A stretch of 64,000 bases of DNA from Gnetum montanum (GCA_015680685.1 MNCI01006016.1:408902-472901); one strand, 5' to 3'. Counted from the first letter of the stretch, positions 10,500 through 21,503 are shown. The notes: generated by a model not told the origin, from the letters alone. Numbers and translations are program-made.

Positions 10500-11649
10500 G
10501 CGGGGGGTGCCATTCTGGGCTTATTTTGGTCCTTTGGCAGGGGGTGGTGGGGCTGCGGCCGTAGGTAGGGCTGGGACCAGGTCTTGACCCCTTGGGGTCA
10601 TCATCGCTTGGACCCTCCCGGTCAGATCTGCTTAGGCCATCGGGGATTGGGCCTATAGTGGTTTATTCCTGGAAGCGGGTTGGCCATTGAGAGTCAAGTG
10701 CCTCCAACCCTATGGTGGTGTTGGACGTGTCTTTGCGGTTGGCATCGGAACGGGAGGTTTTACAGGATGAGGAGTTGTGCCACGTGGCGGTGGAGGCTGT
10801 GGCCACTGCTTGTGTTGAAGAAAGGTGTGATTGGGAAGCCAAGTGGGACAAAGCCCTCACGCATGCATAGGCTGAGCTGGAAACCCATTTCCAAGAGTGG
10901 GAGTAGGAACTGCTTCGGCAGCAAACCTTGTTGGCAGAGGTTGCCCAAGCCTAGTTGGTTGACGAGCTCCGCGCCTAGATCCGGGAGGAGTTGTTACAAG
11001 AGGATGCTACTCGCAGAGAGCATGAGGGGGCGCAGCGGGCACAACAAGAGCGGGAACAAGATGAGGAAAGATAGAGGCAGAGGTAGTTGGACCGGGTACA
11101 CAAACAGAGCGTGTGCCAATGGCTTCAGGAAGGGTGTTGTCCATACATTGTTTTGGGCATCAACTGCAACTGCTCGTGGGCGGGGCTGGGGGGGGGGGGG
11201 GGGGTGGCTCTTGCAACACATCCGTCGGACGTTCGTGCGTTTCCACTTGGATGGGGGGACGTAAGTCTAGGAGCGGAATCAGTGGGAGGCAGCCATGCAA
11301 GCTATTTAATAGGCAGCCAATTTTGTGGATTCCGAATTGCACCGTAACATGTTGAATATTCTCCACCCCCTCTAGCGCCTGCACTACGTGTGTCATAGAC
11401 TACTGACACATCCGTAGCACCAGGCTACGGTCCCCACTGTCCCCCGGTTGGCTGATTTGGCCTTTTTGTGATGTGGTTTTCGTTGTTGTAAGTCTTGGCT
11501 GTTTGGTTTTGTGGCTGAGGCCACCCCCCACCTCTCCTGGGGGAGATCATCTGTGTTGGCCACCGCTGGTGACCTGATTTTGTATTTTACTTTCTAGTAA
11601 TATTATCCTGAACATTCTCTCTCTCTCAAAAAAAGAAAAAGAAAAGAAA
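10500..11649 (+). mobile_element. GC-rich, A-tailed retroposon (1150 bp) with 20-bp TSDs
   Basis: The insert is sharply more GC-rich than the AT-rich DNA on both sides and ends in an A-rich tail (about 11629-11650, A runs broken by single G) after a CT dinucleotide run. Perfect 20-bp direct repeats at both ends are the hallmark of target-primed reverse transcription (LINE machinery). I see no reverse transcriptase or polymerase III boxes, so it is a 5'-truncated LINE of unknown type, a non-autonomous passenger, or a retrocopy of a host mRNA. Its decayed coding region is listed separately. A run of 16 G lies at about 11190-11205. Confidence 0.8.
10712..11347 (+). pseudogene. Decayed coiled-coil-type frame in the GC-rich retroposon
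   Basis: From ATG at 10712 one frame runs to TAA at 11345-11347, interrupted by six TAG codons at 10868, 10904, 10952, 10976, 11072 and 11084 and by no TAA or TGA in that interval. All six are one transition (C to T) from CAG. If they were glutamine, residues about 1-125 would form a strongly charged E/R/Q-rich helix of coiled-coil character (for example C-H-V-A-V-E-A-V and R-E-E-L-L-Q-E-D-A). After the poly-G run the better frame appears to be another one, containing N-Q-W-E-A-A-M-Q-A-I. No named family is recognised. The TAG bias points to loss by deamination of methylated CHG sites after insertion. Confidence 0.5.
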
Positions 11650-11669
11650 AAGAATGGATTGGTACTTTG
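11650..11669. repeat. Right target-site duplication of GC-rich retroposon
   Basis: Identical to 10480-10499. It follows directly on the A-rich tail, so the exact border within the As is ambiguous by a base or two. Confidence 0.9.
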
Positions 11670-13349
11670 AGATTGTTATTTCATTTTCTGTATTATCATT
11701 ATCATGATAGATTATGCAATGGAACATTGATAATGTTTCTTGATTGACCTCTAAGATCCTAAAATACTTCTGACTATACTCGGAATCTTAATTTTTTTTC
11801 ACAGTAATAGTTTTTTAACCTCACCATGTTTAGCTAAAACAAAATGAGGCAATATACAATTGTTGCTTTTATTTTTCTACCGCAGCATGACCGGCTGAAG
11901 GGACCTGTATGTTTGTTTCTGTTAACTGATCTGTTTGTCCTGTACTAGCAAATGGTCACTACGCTTTTTGAATACTTTTCTTTAAGTGATTGTTATTCCT
12001 CTTCAACCTCTTTATAGTGCTCTCTCTTGTAAATACTGATGTACCTTCACCCATATCTTAGCGGTCTACAACCACATTCTGTTAGGTGGCCAGCTGTTTC
12101 TGATCCTGTTCTTGAAGTTTCTGAATATGAAATCTATAAATAACCTTCCAGATCCATTTAGATGGAGAATAATGCAGTATGAAGAAGCTAGCAATGAGGT
12201 GTAGCTTAATGGTAAGAATTTTGGCTTGGTAACTCCAGGTTACAGGCTTGGTAACTGAGTTTTAAATTTTTTTATAAAAATCTGTAAAAGGAATTCCAAA
12301 ACTGGTTTTGATAGATCCAAGGGGCTTTAAGGGATGTAAGTAAAAAATTTCAGTTTTAGTTTCATAATTTCTTGTGTACAAACCATTTCATGATTTTATA
12401 TTTAAAAATTGAGCCAGTACTCTTACTTTTAGATTCAATTTTTGTTTCACAAAAGCATTATTTTTATTAAGTCAATTTCATGGTTCAAATAGCTACAATA
12501 TGTAATAATATAAGCAAGTATACTTCAGCTGTACTTAAAATCGGCCACCAGAATTTTCTTTCTATACGCTGTTAACTATTCTTGGGGTTCATTCAGGTAA
12601 ACCGTTATATGGATGTAAAGTACAGATTTCAAATTCTGATATAATTTCATTATTTTTGTAATGCACAATAATTTAGATTTTAAAGGTTTTTATGAGGCTT
12701 CTCAGCATGATTTCTTGTCTTTTCATTTCATTAATTTTTAGTGTTACAATTACTTGGAAGAACATATATGTAAAACTTCATATTGGCATATAAATATTAA
12801 TTTACTTTCCTATCACGTTTCTGGGGCCAATTGTAAGGAGTGTTGATTATTTTAAGAAACCTACAAAAATTATGTAATGGCTGTTGCATGTGTAGGAGAT
12901 TCTATACAACAGAAATCTCTATTTTGGTATATATTCTATGTAATGGAAATCTCTAGGTAAGCCACGAATAATTATGAATTGTAATATGGTGTTAACCAAG
13001 CAAGGTATTGGATCCACTATATGGATGCAAGTTTTCAAGGCATCAAAACATAAAGTTATTAAGCCATTGAATGTGTTCTCCTCTCCTGTAATGCTTGGTT
13101 GGAATTGAGGCTTGCTAGGAGCCGGAGCCATTGGTAGGGTTTTCATATCCTTTCCTTAGGACAATCTCTTGTGTTCTCCGTGCATTTCTTCAATTCAATT
13201 CATGATTGAATCTCTATTTCTGTTGCTCCTTGCTATTCTGATTTTCTACTTGATTGAGCTATAAATTAACACCAACCTATATTGATGTGATATTTTTTAC
13301 TTTGATTTATGCTAATTAGAAAAAATATTTTTTTCCTCTGTAATCTAGC
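11670..13349. other. AT-rich region upstream of the VPS3-like exons
   Basis: No reading frame is recognised. Because the VPS3-like exons downstream lack the rest of the protein, this region is probably one of that gene's long introns, but I found no further exon in it. A weak tRNA/SINE-like segment is at 12199-12262. Confidence 0.4.
12199..12262 (+). repeat. Possible SINE head (tRNA-like A box)
   Basis: GTGTAGCTTAATGGTAAGA resembles a polymerase III A box (TRGCNNARYGG) with tRNA D-arm spacing, but the expected B box about 35 bases downstream is poor. Weak call. Confidence 0.2.
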
Positions 13350-13384
13350 CCTCTTTACCAAGCATTAGGCTTTCAAACTATTCT

Positions 13385-13811
13385 ATGCATTGCAATCTAC
13401 ATGACAGTACACTACAGATTGTGCAGAACCTTTCGCGTGCTCTTAACTTAGATGCAAGGCTTTCAAGATTTGAGGAGCGATCAAGACACGTGCAGATAAA
13501 TGATGAAACTTTGTGTGACTCTTGCCATGCTCGACTTGGTACCAAGCTTTTTGCAATGTATCCAAATGACGCTGTAGTTTGTTACAAAGTGGGTTCACAT
13601 ATCTTGATTCAGTGTTTGCCAAAACTTGCGACAATGAATTTTTTTCCTCTGCAAGTTTGACTCGGCGCTTCCTTTTTTAACTAACGTATCATTTCTGTGC
13701 TAGTGTTTTAAGCGATCTGGAGACAATGTTTGTCCTATTACTGGCCGTGATTTCCAGCAGGAGCCCTTGTTCAAGCCTAGTTGGTTGGTTCGAGATGTAG
13801 AGAGTGACTGA
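13385..13811 (+). CDS. VPS3: VPS3/TGFBRAP1-like vacuolar tethering subunit, last two exons: join(13385..13588,13704..13811)
   Basis: The two exons encode the C-terminal end of the plant Vps39/VPS3/TGFBRAP1-related protein, a CORVET-type tethering subunit that acts in endosome-to-vacuole fusion. Exon 1 contains N-L-S-R-A-L-N, R-F-E-E-R-S-R-H-V, then the zinc-binding start C-D-S-C-H-A-R-L-G-T-K-L-F-A-M-Y-P. It ends V-V-C-Y-K at 13588. The intron 13589-13703 (115 bp, GT...AG, phase 0) joins it to C-F-K-R, restoring the C-x2-C pair, then T-G-R-D-F and the terminal F-K-P-x-W-L-V-R before TGA at 13809. No stop or frameshift is seen. The start given is only where the open frame is convincing. The exon may begin a little upstream (the frame is open back to a TAG at 13347-13349), and the rest of the roughly 1000-residue protein must lie upstream beyond long introns or outside the window. 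It could be a live gene or a 3' fragment. Confidence 0.75.
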
Positions 13812-16002
13812 AAATGAGATAATTTCTGAGCGGGATTCAATGTAATTTTTGAATGAAGTTTCTCATATGTGCATCATTGCAAGCCATGGTGAAAGCCAGC
13901 TACCTTCGATAGTGATTGATCCAATTTTTCACGGAAGGACCAAGGATATGGAATTGGAAGAGAATGCTTTACCTGTGTTATGGAGTCTTAACTTTCCCTC
14001 CGTGTATATTTTTTTAACAATTATTTGCGTTTCCAATTTACAGAGCTGTACAAGAAATGCATTTACACTTTTTTTTTGTTTAGGCCTTCATGATGGATCT
14101 CAAATCTGCTTCATGAATCATTGCTGGCGTTTTCTTTCTTGGATTCTGTCATGTATACATTTGCCAAGTTCAGGGATGTCTGAATTTTTTAAATATTTAT
14201 GTTTGGCATTTAAGCTTAGATGATAGTTAATACTAAAGTGAAATTGAAATAAAATGATATAAATTACTGAACAGTTTCAAGACTACTCGAGTGAAATGAA
14301 GATTTGGGGCAAATAAGAAAATGTTTAAATAACCATATAGAAAGAAAATACAACTACACATAAAAACACAATGCAATCTATTTTGGTTGAATAGCCTTAC
14401 AGAAAACATTGATCTCATTCATCATGTGTTGTTATGCATGAAGAAAACACCTTTTTATTTTAACAACTGATGAAAAATATAAGATCAGCACACTAACTGT
14501 TTTACACAAAAGTTGTCCAGTCCTTAGGATTATTGTTCATTTTATAACAAAAGAAAAAATCTTTCCAAAATCAGAAACTAAATCCTCCTCTCTTCATTTT
14601 TTGAGGACCAGATTGTCATTTTGATTTCTTATGAGCCTTTGTTAATACTTGAATATTTTTGCTAAACCTTTTGTGAAAGAGTTAAAACAAACATTGCAAT
14701 TTTACCCAGAGGTTGAGCATTCAATTCATTGGCCTTTGATGGTAATTAAATTTTATATAGTAATTAAATTCCAAAGTGATATATAAATTGGGCAAAGTTT
14801 TCTGAGAGGGTAAGGTAATAAAATAATGCTTAATTTCCTTTTAAATTTTGTACATTGAATTTTCTTCAAGTATTGAAACAAATTTGGCCGCCATGATAAT
14901 TGAATAGATTTTATATATTATATATTACCTTAACAATAGCTCGTAGAAGAGGAGAAATTGGGTAGGTGGTGCTGTATTTAGCAATTGCAGCAGTAGCAGC
15001 ACAAGAAGGTAACGGTGGCAGTGACGGTGCTGATTTTATAATTGGTGCAAATAATTTGGAATTGCAGAAAACCAAAGCTCCTAGTATTGGATCTGGATCA
15101 GGTTTACTCTATATGTAATCATGAAGCAGCAGATAGAGGAGCCTGTCATGTAGGATGCGCACATCTTCCTCCCTTAAAGCTGCCTTGATAGATGTATCAA
15201 TTATAAATGTCCATCCTACCCTGTCTGTTTCTCACCTCCATTTCTCACCTCATCCACCACTGCATCTTCAATCTTCTTCCCATCTCATGTTCTGCAAATA
15301 AAATGTTTACTGCCTCTGCGATATACGGGTATGTTAAATAAGTTATCTCTTCCATCGCTGCATCTTCCATCTTCCCTTTGCATGTTATAAAGAAAAGATG
15401 TTCACTGCCTCTGCAATATGGGTATGCTGAATAAATTTCCACTTGAGCATTCATTAGAATTCCGTGTCCGCCATGTTCTTAGTTTCTTTGTTTTCTGACT
15501 AATCTCGATATAACCCGAAAGATGACTCTCCCATAAGTGACTCAAGTTTGATGCTTCCTTAGAAGGTTATGAACAAATTTTCATTTAGATTTGAGAAATG
15601 AATTGGATTTAGGCATTCATAATGTGAATGAATTTTACTGACATAAGGCTAAGATGATGTTGATGCTGTATAAAAGTTTTTACGAGCAGTAAAGTTTGGC
15701 AATGATAAAGCTTGTTCTGTATTAGTTTAAATGTTTAAGGTTAAGCCTGAGACTCACGTCTGCAGGAGCAATTAACAACGGTACTGAATAGTAGTTAGTT
15801 ACAAACTGAAACTATAACTTCAACATTTCAATATAATATATCCATAATAAGCCTGGTTATCACAGATTGCATGAGATTACTTCTCCTCCTAATAAGCTCA
15901 GGCTTCAAGTACTTCACCTCCTACATAAGGTGTGCTTAGTTAAAAACTTTAACTCCATAAAAGAAAAGTAAGCAGCAGACTTTAGTTTTGCTTGCAAGTA
16001 TT
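13812..16002. other. Intergenic region between the convergent VPS3-like and polygalacturonase genes
   Basis: Contains the presumed 3' UTR of the VPS3-like gene and the 3' flank of the polygalacturonase. Open frames such as 13849-14223 have no recognisable domain. At 15246-15443 a 99-bp unit (TGCATCTTC..., CACTGCCTCTGC...) is present twice in tandem. Otherwise AT-rich, with no recognised transposon. Confidence 0.5.
15246..15443. repeat. Diverged 99-bp tandem duplication
   Basis: Landmarks TGCATCTTC and ACTGCCTCTGC recur 99 bases apart (first copy from about 15261, second from 15360), with substitutions and small indels. Confidence 0.6.
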
Positions 16003-17924
16003 TCAATGGCCAATGCATGGAGTGGGTCTAACAATGCCGGAAGCCCGGCCCTGAACATGCTTACACACAGAGCGAGGCTGCCCAGAACCGCTTGGCAAAC
16101 TGATATCCGGATCCACCAAAGTTATTCCCCGGCATGGAGAAGTTTGGCTGCAGCACAAATCAATGGCTGTTCTGCCAGCACAGCTGCCTTTGATGTTCTT
16201 GTACATAACGTCTGTGATACGAACGCCAGGTGAGTTGCCCACCTTGCAGTTGGAAAGAGAAGGGCAGTAGTGCTGATCTATTACGATGGCATTCTTGACA
16301 TTCTTCATGTAAACATCCTGGAATGTTATGTGTGATGCAGTGCCGCTGCCTCCCTGCCATGTCTTGATTCGGTCTCCGTTTTCTGTTCCTTGCAGAGTTG
16401 CCCCACTCACTGTTATGTTTCTCACCATTGAATTCTTTCCCAAGCTTCCCACACTGCAATCACATGTACCCAAGTTATTTATATTCCAGAAAAATAAATA
16501 AATAAATGATTGAATGTCAAAAGTTCTGTGAACAACTGTTTATATTCATCAGTTTTCTATGCTTTTTCATTAGGTATAAACTTCATGGTTAGTGTATAAT
16601 ATGTTGTCTCTGCGTTAAAACCTCTCTACAATCCTGTCCAGAGATTTTTCATTAAGCTGAAAGTCAACCTGAATTTATTATTTTATGGTGTGCAAATAAA
16701 AAAAATAGCTATTTATTTATACGTACCTGATGCCATGGCCTGGTCCGCAGTGAACTCCAGTGATCGAAACATCGGATGTGCCGGAAGCAATGGAGATGCA
16801 GTCATCTCCGGTGGCAATGATGACATCAGCAATGGAAACGTCTGACGAGTGGCTCACGTGCATGCCATCTGTGTTGGGACTGTCAGCAGGGGCTCTGATA
16901 GTGATGTCCTGAGCTTTGACATGTTGACACCTGTCAAATACCATGTGCATCTGCTTGCTGTTGAGGGACGTTATTCCTTTCACCACTGTGCTTGTGGTAC
17001 CAGCGAATCTCAGCGACTGCATGCAATTTAAACTTTTTTTCTTCAGTTTCACGTTACTTTGTTTATTGAATTTTCGGACATGGCTAATAATAATTCAGGG
17101 GTTTCAAATGATGGGTTCAAGTTTCTACCGTGGCTCCTTTACATTTCTGCACAAAAGCAAACCCACGGAAAAGATGATCAGTGTTTATATTCTCTATTCG
17201 CAGAAGGCGATCATATTTGTACGTATAATAAATACAGAGAATGGTGTTTTGCAGTGTTTAGTTACCTTGGATTTTTGTCTCCACCAGGGGACTCCATTTC
17301 CATCAAAGACACCATGTCCCTGCAACGTAAGACTGGCCACATCCTCGAACTGGAACCATGAATCCCCACATTCACCGTGACTCTGTGCTGGAGCCATGAT
17401 AATTCCATCAACCTGACCCAATCACATTCCCAATCCAGGAAAATATCATTCAGACTTTTCAGTAGATTCGCAGTTATTGAATCCAGAGAAGATTAAAAAT
17501 TAGCATTGTTTCATGCTGTAGACGCTACGAAACAAGAAATTTTGGTAGCTTAGAAAACAGCTACATGAATTTTTTCAGTTTGTAAAAACTTTTGATGATC
17601 AAGATAAAGTTGCATGCCCAAAGTAGACTTGTAGAATATTTTCAACGTTTTCGTGCAAAATATATGGCACTGATATGGGATTCTTGCATGGGCCGTTGAA
17701 GTTCACAGGGGCCACCAAGTAATTTCCTTGAGGTACAGAAATGAGGGAAGGAGAAGAACATGAACAGGCAGCATCCCATGCTTTCAAAAATGCAGTGCTA
17801 TATCTGTGACTCCATCAGCTTTGGCACCATAGCTTATCACACTGAACAATGCTTCTGCATGGCACAAACCCGCCAAAAGAGAAGAAGCAAAAACATGAAG
17901 AACAAAAAGACCACCAATCGCCAT
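16003..17924 (-). pseudogene. Polygalacturonase (GH28), four exons, one-base frameshift in exon 1
   Basis: Minus-strand exons: 17924-17671, 17412-17266, 17016-16727, 16453-16003; all three introns (258, 249 and 273 bp) are GT...AG. The product would be a secreted pectin-degrading enzyme of about 380 residues, normal for plant GH28. It starts M-A-I-G-G-L-F with a hydrophobic signal peptide (about 24 residues, ending L-C-H-A). All four GH28 motifs are present: N-T-D near 182, D-D near 205, G-H-G near 227 and R-I-K near 259. It ends with paired cysteines and R-P-T-P-C. Exon 1 is 254 bp and the frame breaks after G-V-T-D (about 17800-17804). One extra base there would make exon 1 exactly 85 codons in phase with exon 2 and restore the S-T-A-F-L-K-A-W segment. 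The upstream ATG at 18017 is in frame but would bury the signal peptide. Either a recent pseudogene or a base-call error. Confidence 0.85.
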
Positions 17925-19125
17925 AACTGATTCTTGAACGGTAAATTTCCCCCGCTGTAAGTGCAACAGAAGCCAAACACAAATCATCAATGTCCGTACA
18001 CTGTAATAGTGGAGCACTGAAGCCAGGCCTGCTTCTTTAAATTGAGTAGAGAGAACTCAAAAAACTAAAATGTCAGCAGAAATGCAGATCCCACGAGTAA
18101 CCTGATTTCGCTGCACAGATCATGGTAGCTCCATGAGGAACTTGAATCATCATGAGGTAATGCGAAGAAACCTTTTTTTTTTTTCCTTTTTTATTTTCTC
18201 TATTTCTTCTTCTTCAAGTGAACTGAAATTTGAATGGAAGTTGAATCGTAACAGCGAGTTTCATGGGCGGGTAAAGGCAATCAGTTACCGAAAAGTCTGC
18301 CCAGAATGCCAGAATGCTTCCACTCTAAGCAACGGATTATTCCCACATTTTGTTTTGTAAGGTTTTGTGAGATAATTTTGCTGATAGAAAATTCACTGCA
18401 GGATCTTCCTGTTAACAGCAGCTAAGCCAGTAATAAGGATTTCTATATATTGCCCAAGTATTCAAAGATCTAGCTGGTTATCAAAGATCTAGCTGGTTAA
18501 CGTAGGTAAAACATAAAATATTTTTTTCTATTGATAAGAATTTGCAGAAGCAAATCTGAAAACATAGCAAAAGAGAACACTAAAAAATAGATCTAGCTGG
18601 TTAACGTAGGTAAAACATAAAATATTTTTTTCTATTGATAAGAATTTGCGGAAGCAAATCTGAAAACATAGCAAAAGAGAACACTAAAAAATATTTTTTT
18701 GTATTGATAAGAATTTGCAGAAGCAAATTTGAAAACATAGCAAAAGAGAACACTAAAGTTATTTTGTTTACCTTGTTGACATAGCAAAGCAGAGAAAAGG
18801 AAATAAACTCAGCTTTTGATGGATTGTCCAGCCTCTACCAATTCGATCTCAATGCTGCATCTTATGCAAGTTGAAGTTCACAAAATATCACATGGTGAGG
18901 CTGGGAACATCCATTCTATGAACCATTTATTTTCAAAAAACACCTCAATACCTTCACTACTGTCATTTATTTTCAAAAAACGCCTCAATCTCCACTATCT
19001 TCAAAAAATGCCTCGCTACCTCCACCACTTCTGTTCTGAATGATGACAGTGGTGGTACCATTTTGTAACTCTCAATTGGAGTGGTAACTGCCAAACATTA
19101 AACAAGTCATTGAGAGACTGCGGGA
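17925..19125. other. Upstream region of the polygalacturonase, with tandem repeats
   Basis: Presumed promoter region for the minus-strand gene. No clear TATA box was settled on. It contains the 104-bp tandem repeat at 18486-18757 and, at about 18925-19010, a short TTTTCAAAAAACRCCTC-type unit repeated three times. No gene is recognised. Confidence 0.5.
18486..18757. repeat. 104-bp tandem repeat, 2.6 copies
   Basis: Units start GATCTAGCTGGTTAACGTAG at 18486 and 18590 with one or two differences. A third, partial copy lacking the first part starts at about 18694 (TATTTTTTTGTATTGATAAG). The array lies about 560 bases upstream of the polygalacturonase start codon. Confidence 0.9.
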
Positions 19126-19336
19126 TGGCAAGGGTGGGCAAAACTGTCATCATCATGGGCAATTAATTCTGCATAAATTCCAGGCTTTCTTTTTAAGCAA
19201 GAAGAAGAGTTTTGCTGCCGGAGATTTCCCTTCTTAATACAGACCCAAACTGATCCCGTATACAACAGGATGGCGACCTGGTGCAGGAAACTAGAAAAAT
19301 GGATTTTTATTTTTTTGGCGCATAACACAGATGAGG
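19126..19336 (+). repeat. Left terminal inverted repeat
   Basis: Runs from GGCAAGGGTGGGC to CATAACACAGATGAGG; pairs with 20733-20943. Confidence 0.8.
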
Positions 19337-19898
19337 ATAAGAACACGTTTATAGAGTGCATGTTCTGGTATCCTAATTTTCTCCGAAAAAAACGTAGGCT
19401 AGCCTGCCATAATTTGTGCATCTCTGCGGTTGATATGATGATGTAGATTTCTATCAATAAATATTTAACATCAAGTGTTTTTAATTTTATAGGAACAGAA
19501 AGATGCTCTACTATTGATTTTCTTCTTTCTAGCTCATAAAATGTTAATAACATCAAATCAAAACAGGAAGAAAAAATTAAATCTTATCATCTCACTTTAT
19601 ATCAAAAATTAAATTCAACATTTCCAAATATCAAAATGTAAGCAATCAACAATAGTTTGATGAAGAGTGTAAGATGGCTACAATTTTGTTGAAGACTCAA
19701 AAGCCACCAACTACTATCAAGTCATACAAAATCTGACTGTGATTAATAAGATGGAATCTATCAAACAAAGACAACTTAGTTTATTACATATGATAAAGAA
19801 AAGTCCTAAATATTTTTGGCATCTAATTTAAAGAAATAGCAAAATTAATTACACTTTATATTTGAAAGATATTAAAAATTTTTATCAAGCTTTAACAA

Positions 19899-19965
19899 TG
19901 AGGAATTGCTCACTTGGTTAGATGGTGTGATTTGTGTTCTACATATGATTGGTTCAATTCCAAGG
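19899..19965 (+). repeat. tRNA-derived SINE-like segment
   Basis: AATTGCTCACTTGGTTAGA resembles an A box and GGTTCAATTCC, about 35 bases later, matches the polymerase III B box GGTTCRANNCC. The segment does not fold as a complete tRNA by eye (no matching acceptor stem), so a SINE head or tRNA pseudogene is more likely than a tRNA gene. Confidence 0.35.
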
Positions 19966-20732
19966 GGCATGCTAAGACAATCAGTACTTGTAGGCATAGA
20001 AAAAATATAAGGGTGACTCTACCTTACTAGAGATCATGATTAATAATGTAGATTTACTAGTTAATGAACAGAAATTTTTGACTCTTGGAATGAATGTCTC
20101 GCATAAATAACGCTCAAAAACACCATGAACAAACAAAGACAAAGCAAGCTTGACTGAGAGGGTAAAACTAAAGTGGGTAAGTGGTAGAGAAACAGAGAAG
20201 GGACGAGTGATTTCATTTTTAGTTATCTTGTTACCTCGTCTAGTAGTCGGGCTTGGTTAACATCATCTTCTTTAAAATTATCTCGACCATTTGATATATA
20301 TATATAAAAGCTAGTGGAGCGGTTTCACAGGCTATGAGTAGAATTTAATTATTTTTTTATTTTTTAAGTTATCATCACTATTTGCATTCATTATGAATAA
20401 TGATAATAATAAACAAATGGAGAATTAATATTTACTTGAATCGCTTGTGGCATCCAAATCTACCATCTTTGTAGTGAAGAAGATGTTTTGCATATTCATG
20501 TAGTTTGACTTTAGGAAAATTGCATTTTCTTTTAGGAAAAAACTTAGAAATGCCATCGTAAACAACCCCATCATATTAAACTCATTACTAGGAGAATCTG
20601 ACATGGAAGGCCACTAAGCAACATCTGAATCTTGGAATGATGGATTATGCATCCATTCTCTTATCTAATCAATTTCCTTTCTTACAATTCCAAGATGTTG
20701 TGCAACTAATGATGTATGATCGATAATGTTTT

Positions 20733-20943
20733 CTTCATCTGTGTTATGTGCCAAAAAAATAAAAATCCATTTTTCTAGTTTCCTACACCAGGTCACCATC
20801 CTGTTGTATACAGGATCAATTTGGATCTAGATTAAGAAGGGAAATCTCTGGCAGCAAAACTCTTCTCCTTGCTTAAAAAGAAAGCTTGGATTTTATGCAA
20901 AATTAATTACCCATGATGATGATAGTTTTGCCCACCCTTGCCC
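20733..20943 (-). repeat. Right terminal inverted repeat
   Basis: Reverse complement of 19126-19336. Confidence 0.8.
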
Positions 20944-21184
20944 AAAACTAGCAACACTTGATAACCCAAAATGACCTTAAACTACCGTTGCGGCTTGGAA
21001 TGGCCTAAAACTATCGCTCTTTGCATTGCTTTCCTTTCATTTGTGCATTTTAACTTTGTTTACGACAAATGCTAGTTGATGTTGTTTTTCTAGTTGATTT
21101 TTGTAGGATCTTGTAAGCACATAGCATAACTACGCATACAACATTGCACCTCACACAAGTAGGGTAAGCACTCATCTACCATGA

Positions 21185-21415
21185 TGCAAAAAACTAGCAC
21201 AGACAGTCCACTATGACTATAAACTGGCGCAACAGTCTGCTATGACTATAAACTAGCATAGCAGTATACTATGACTATAAACTGGCATAGATCGTCCTTA
21301 GGACATGACATTAAACTAGCACAATAGCTTGTCCACTACGACATTAAATTGGCACACAACAGTCTGCTAGGACTATAAACTAGCACTCCACGGTCTGCCA
21401 GGACCTTAAAGTGGG
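21185..21415. repeat. Degenerate minisatellite, 30-40 bp units
   Basis: Units of the type AAACTAGCACAGNCAGTCYRCTATGACTATA recur at least seven times with substitutions and length changes (ACTATAAACTGGC, ACATTAAACTAGC, ACCTTAAAGTGG variants). Confidence 0.7.
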
Positions 21416-21503
21416 TTCACACACTCATAGCATCATGACCTTCCACCATTCTATTGATCTTTGAGAGCACTTGCCATCAATGCGGCCTTTGGAGGACTCA
21501 CAA

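Larger units (their letters stand above)
19126..20943. mobile_element. 1.8-kb element with 211-bp terminal inverted repeats
   Basis: Bases 19126-19336 and 20733-20943 are reverse complements over about 211 bp with roughly ten percent mismatches. Both arms end outward with GGCAAGGGTGGGCAAAAC. The 1.4-kb interior is AT-rich and shows no transposase, so this is a non-autonomous foldback or MITE-like element, or an inverted duplication. I could not identify a convincing target-site duplication, so the superfamily is open. A tRNA-like segment lies inside (19899-19965). Confidence 0.65.

Noticed and set aside
10868-11086. TAG read as an amino acid in the retroposon frame
   Set aside because: Clear host genes in the window show the standard code, and the TAGs are better explained by CAG decay.
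10994-11396. Proline- or glycine-rich frames around the poly-G run
   Set aside because: Produced by the G run in other frames of the retroposon; not conserved motifs.
13849-14223. 124-codon open frame downstream of the VPS3-like stop
   Set aside because: No recognisable domain, low-complexity hydrophobic composition, and it lies where the 3' UTR is expected. Probably chance.
19899-19965. Functional tRNA gene
   Set aside because: A and B boxes are plausible but no acceptor stem or anticodon arm pairs convincingly; kept only as SINE-like.
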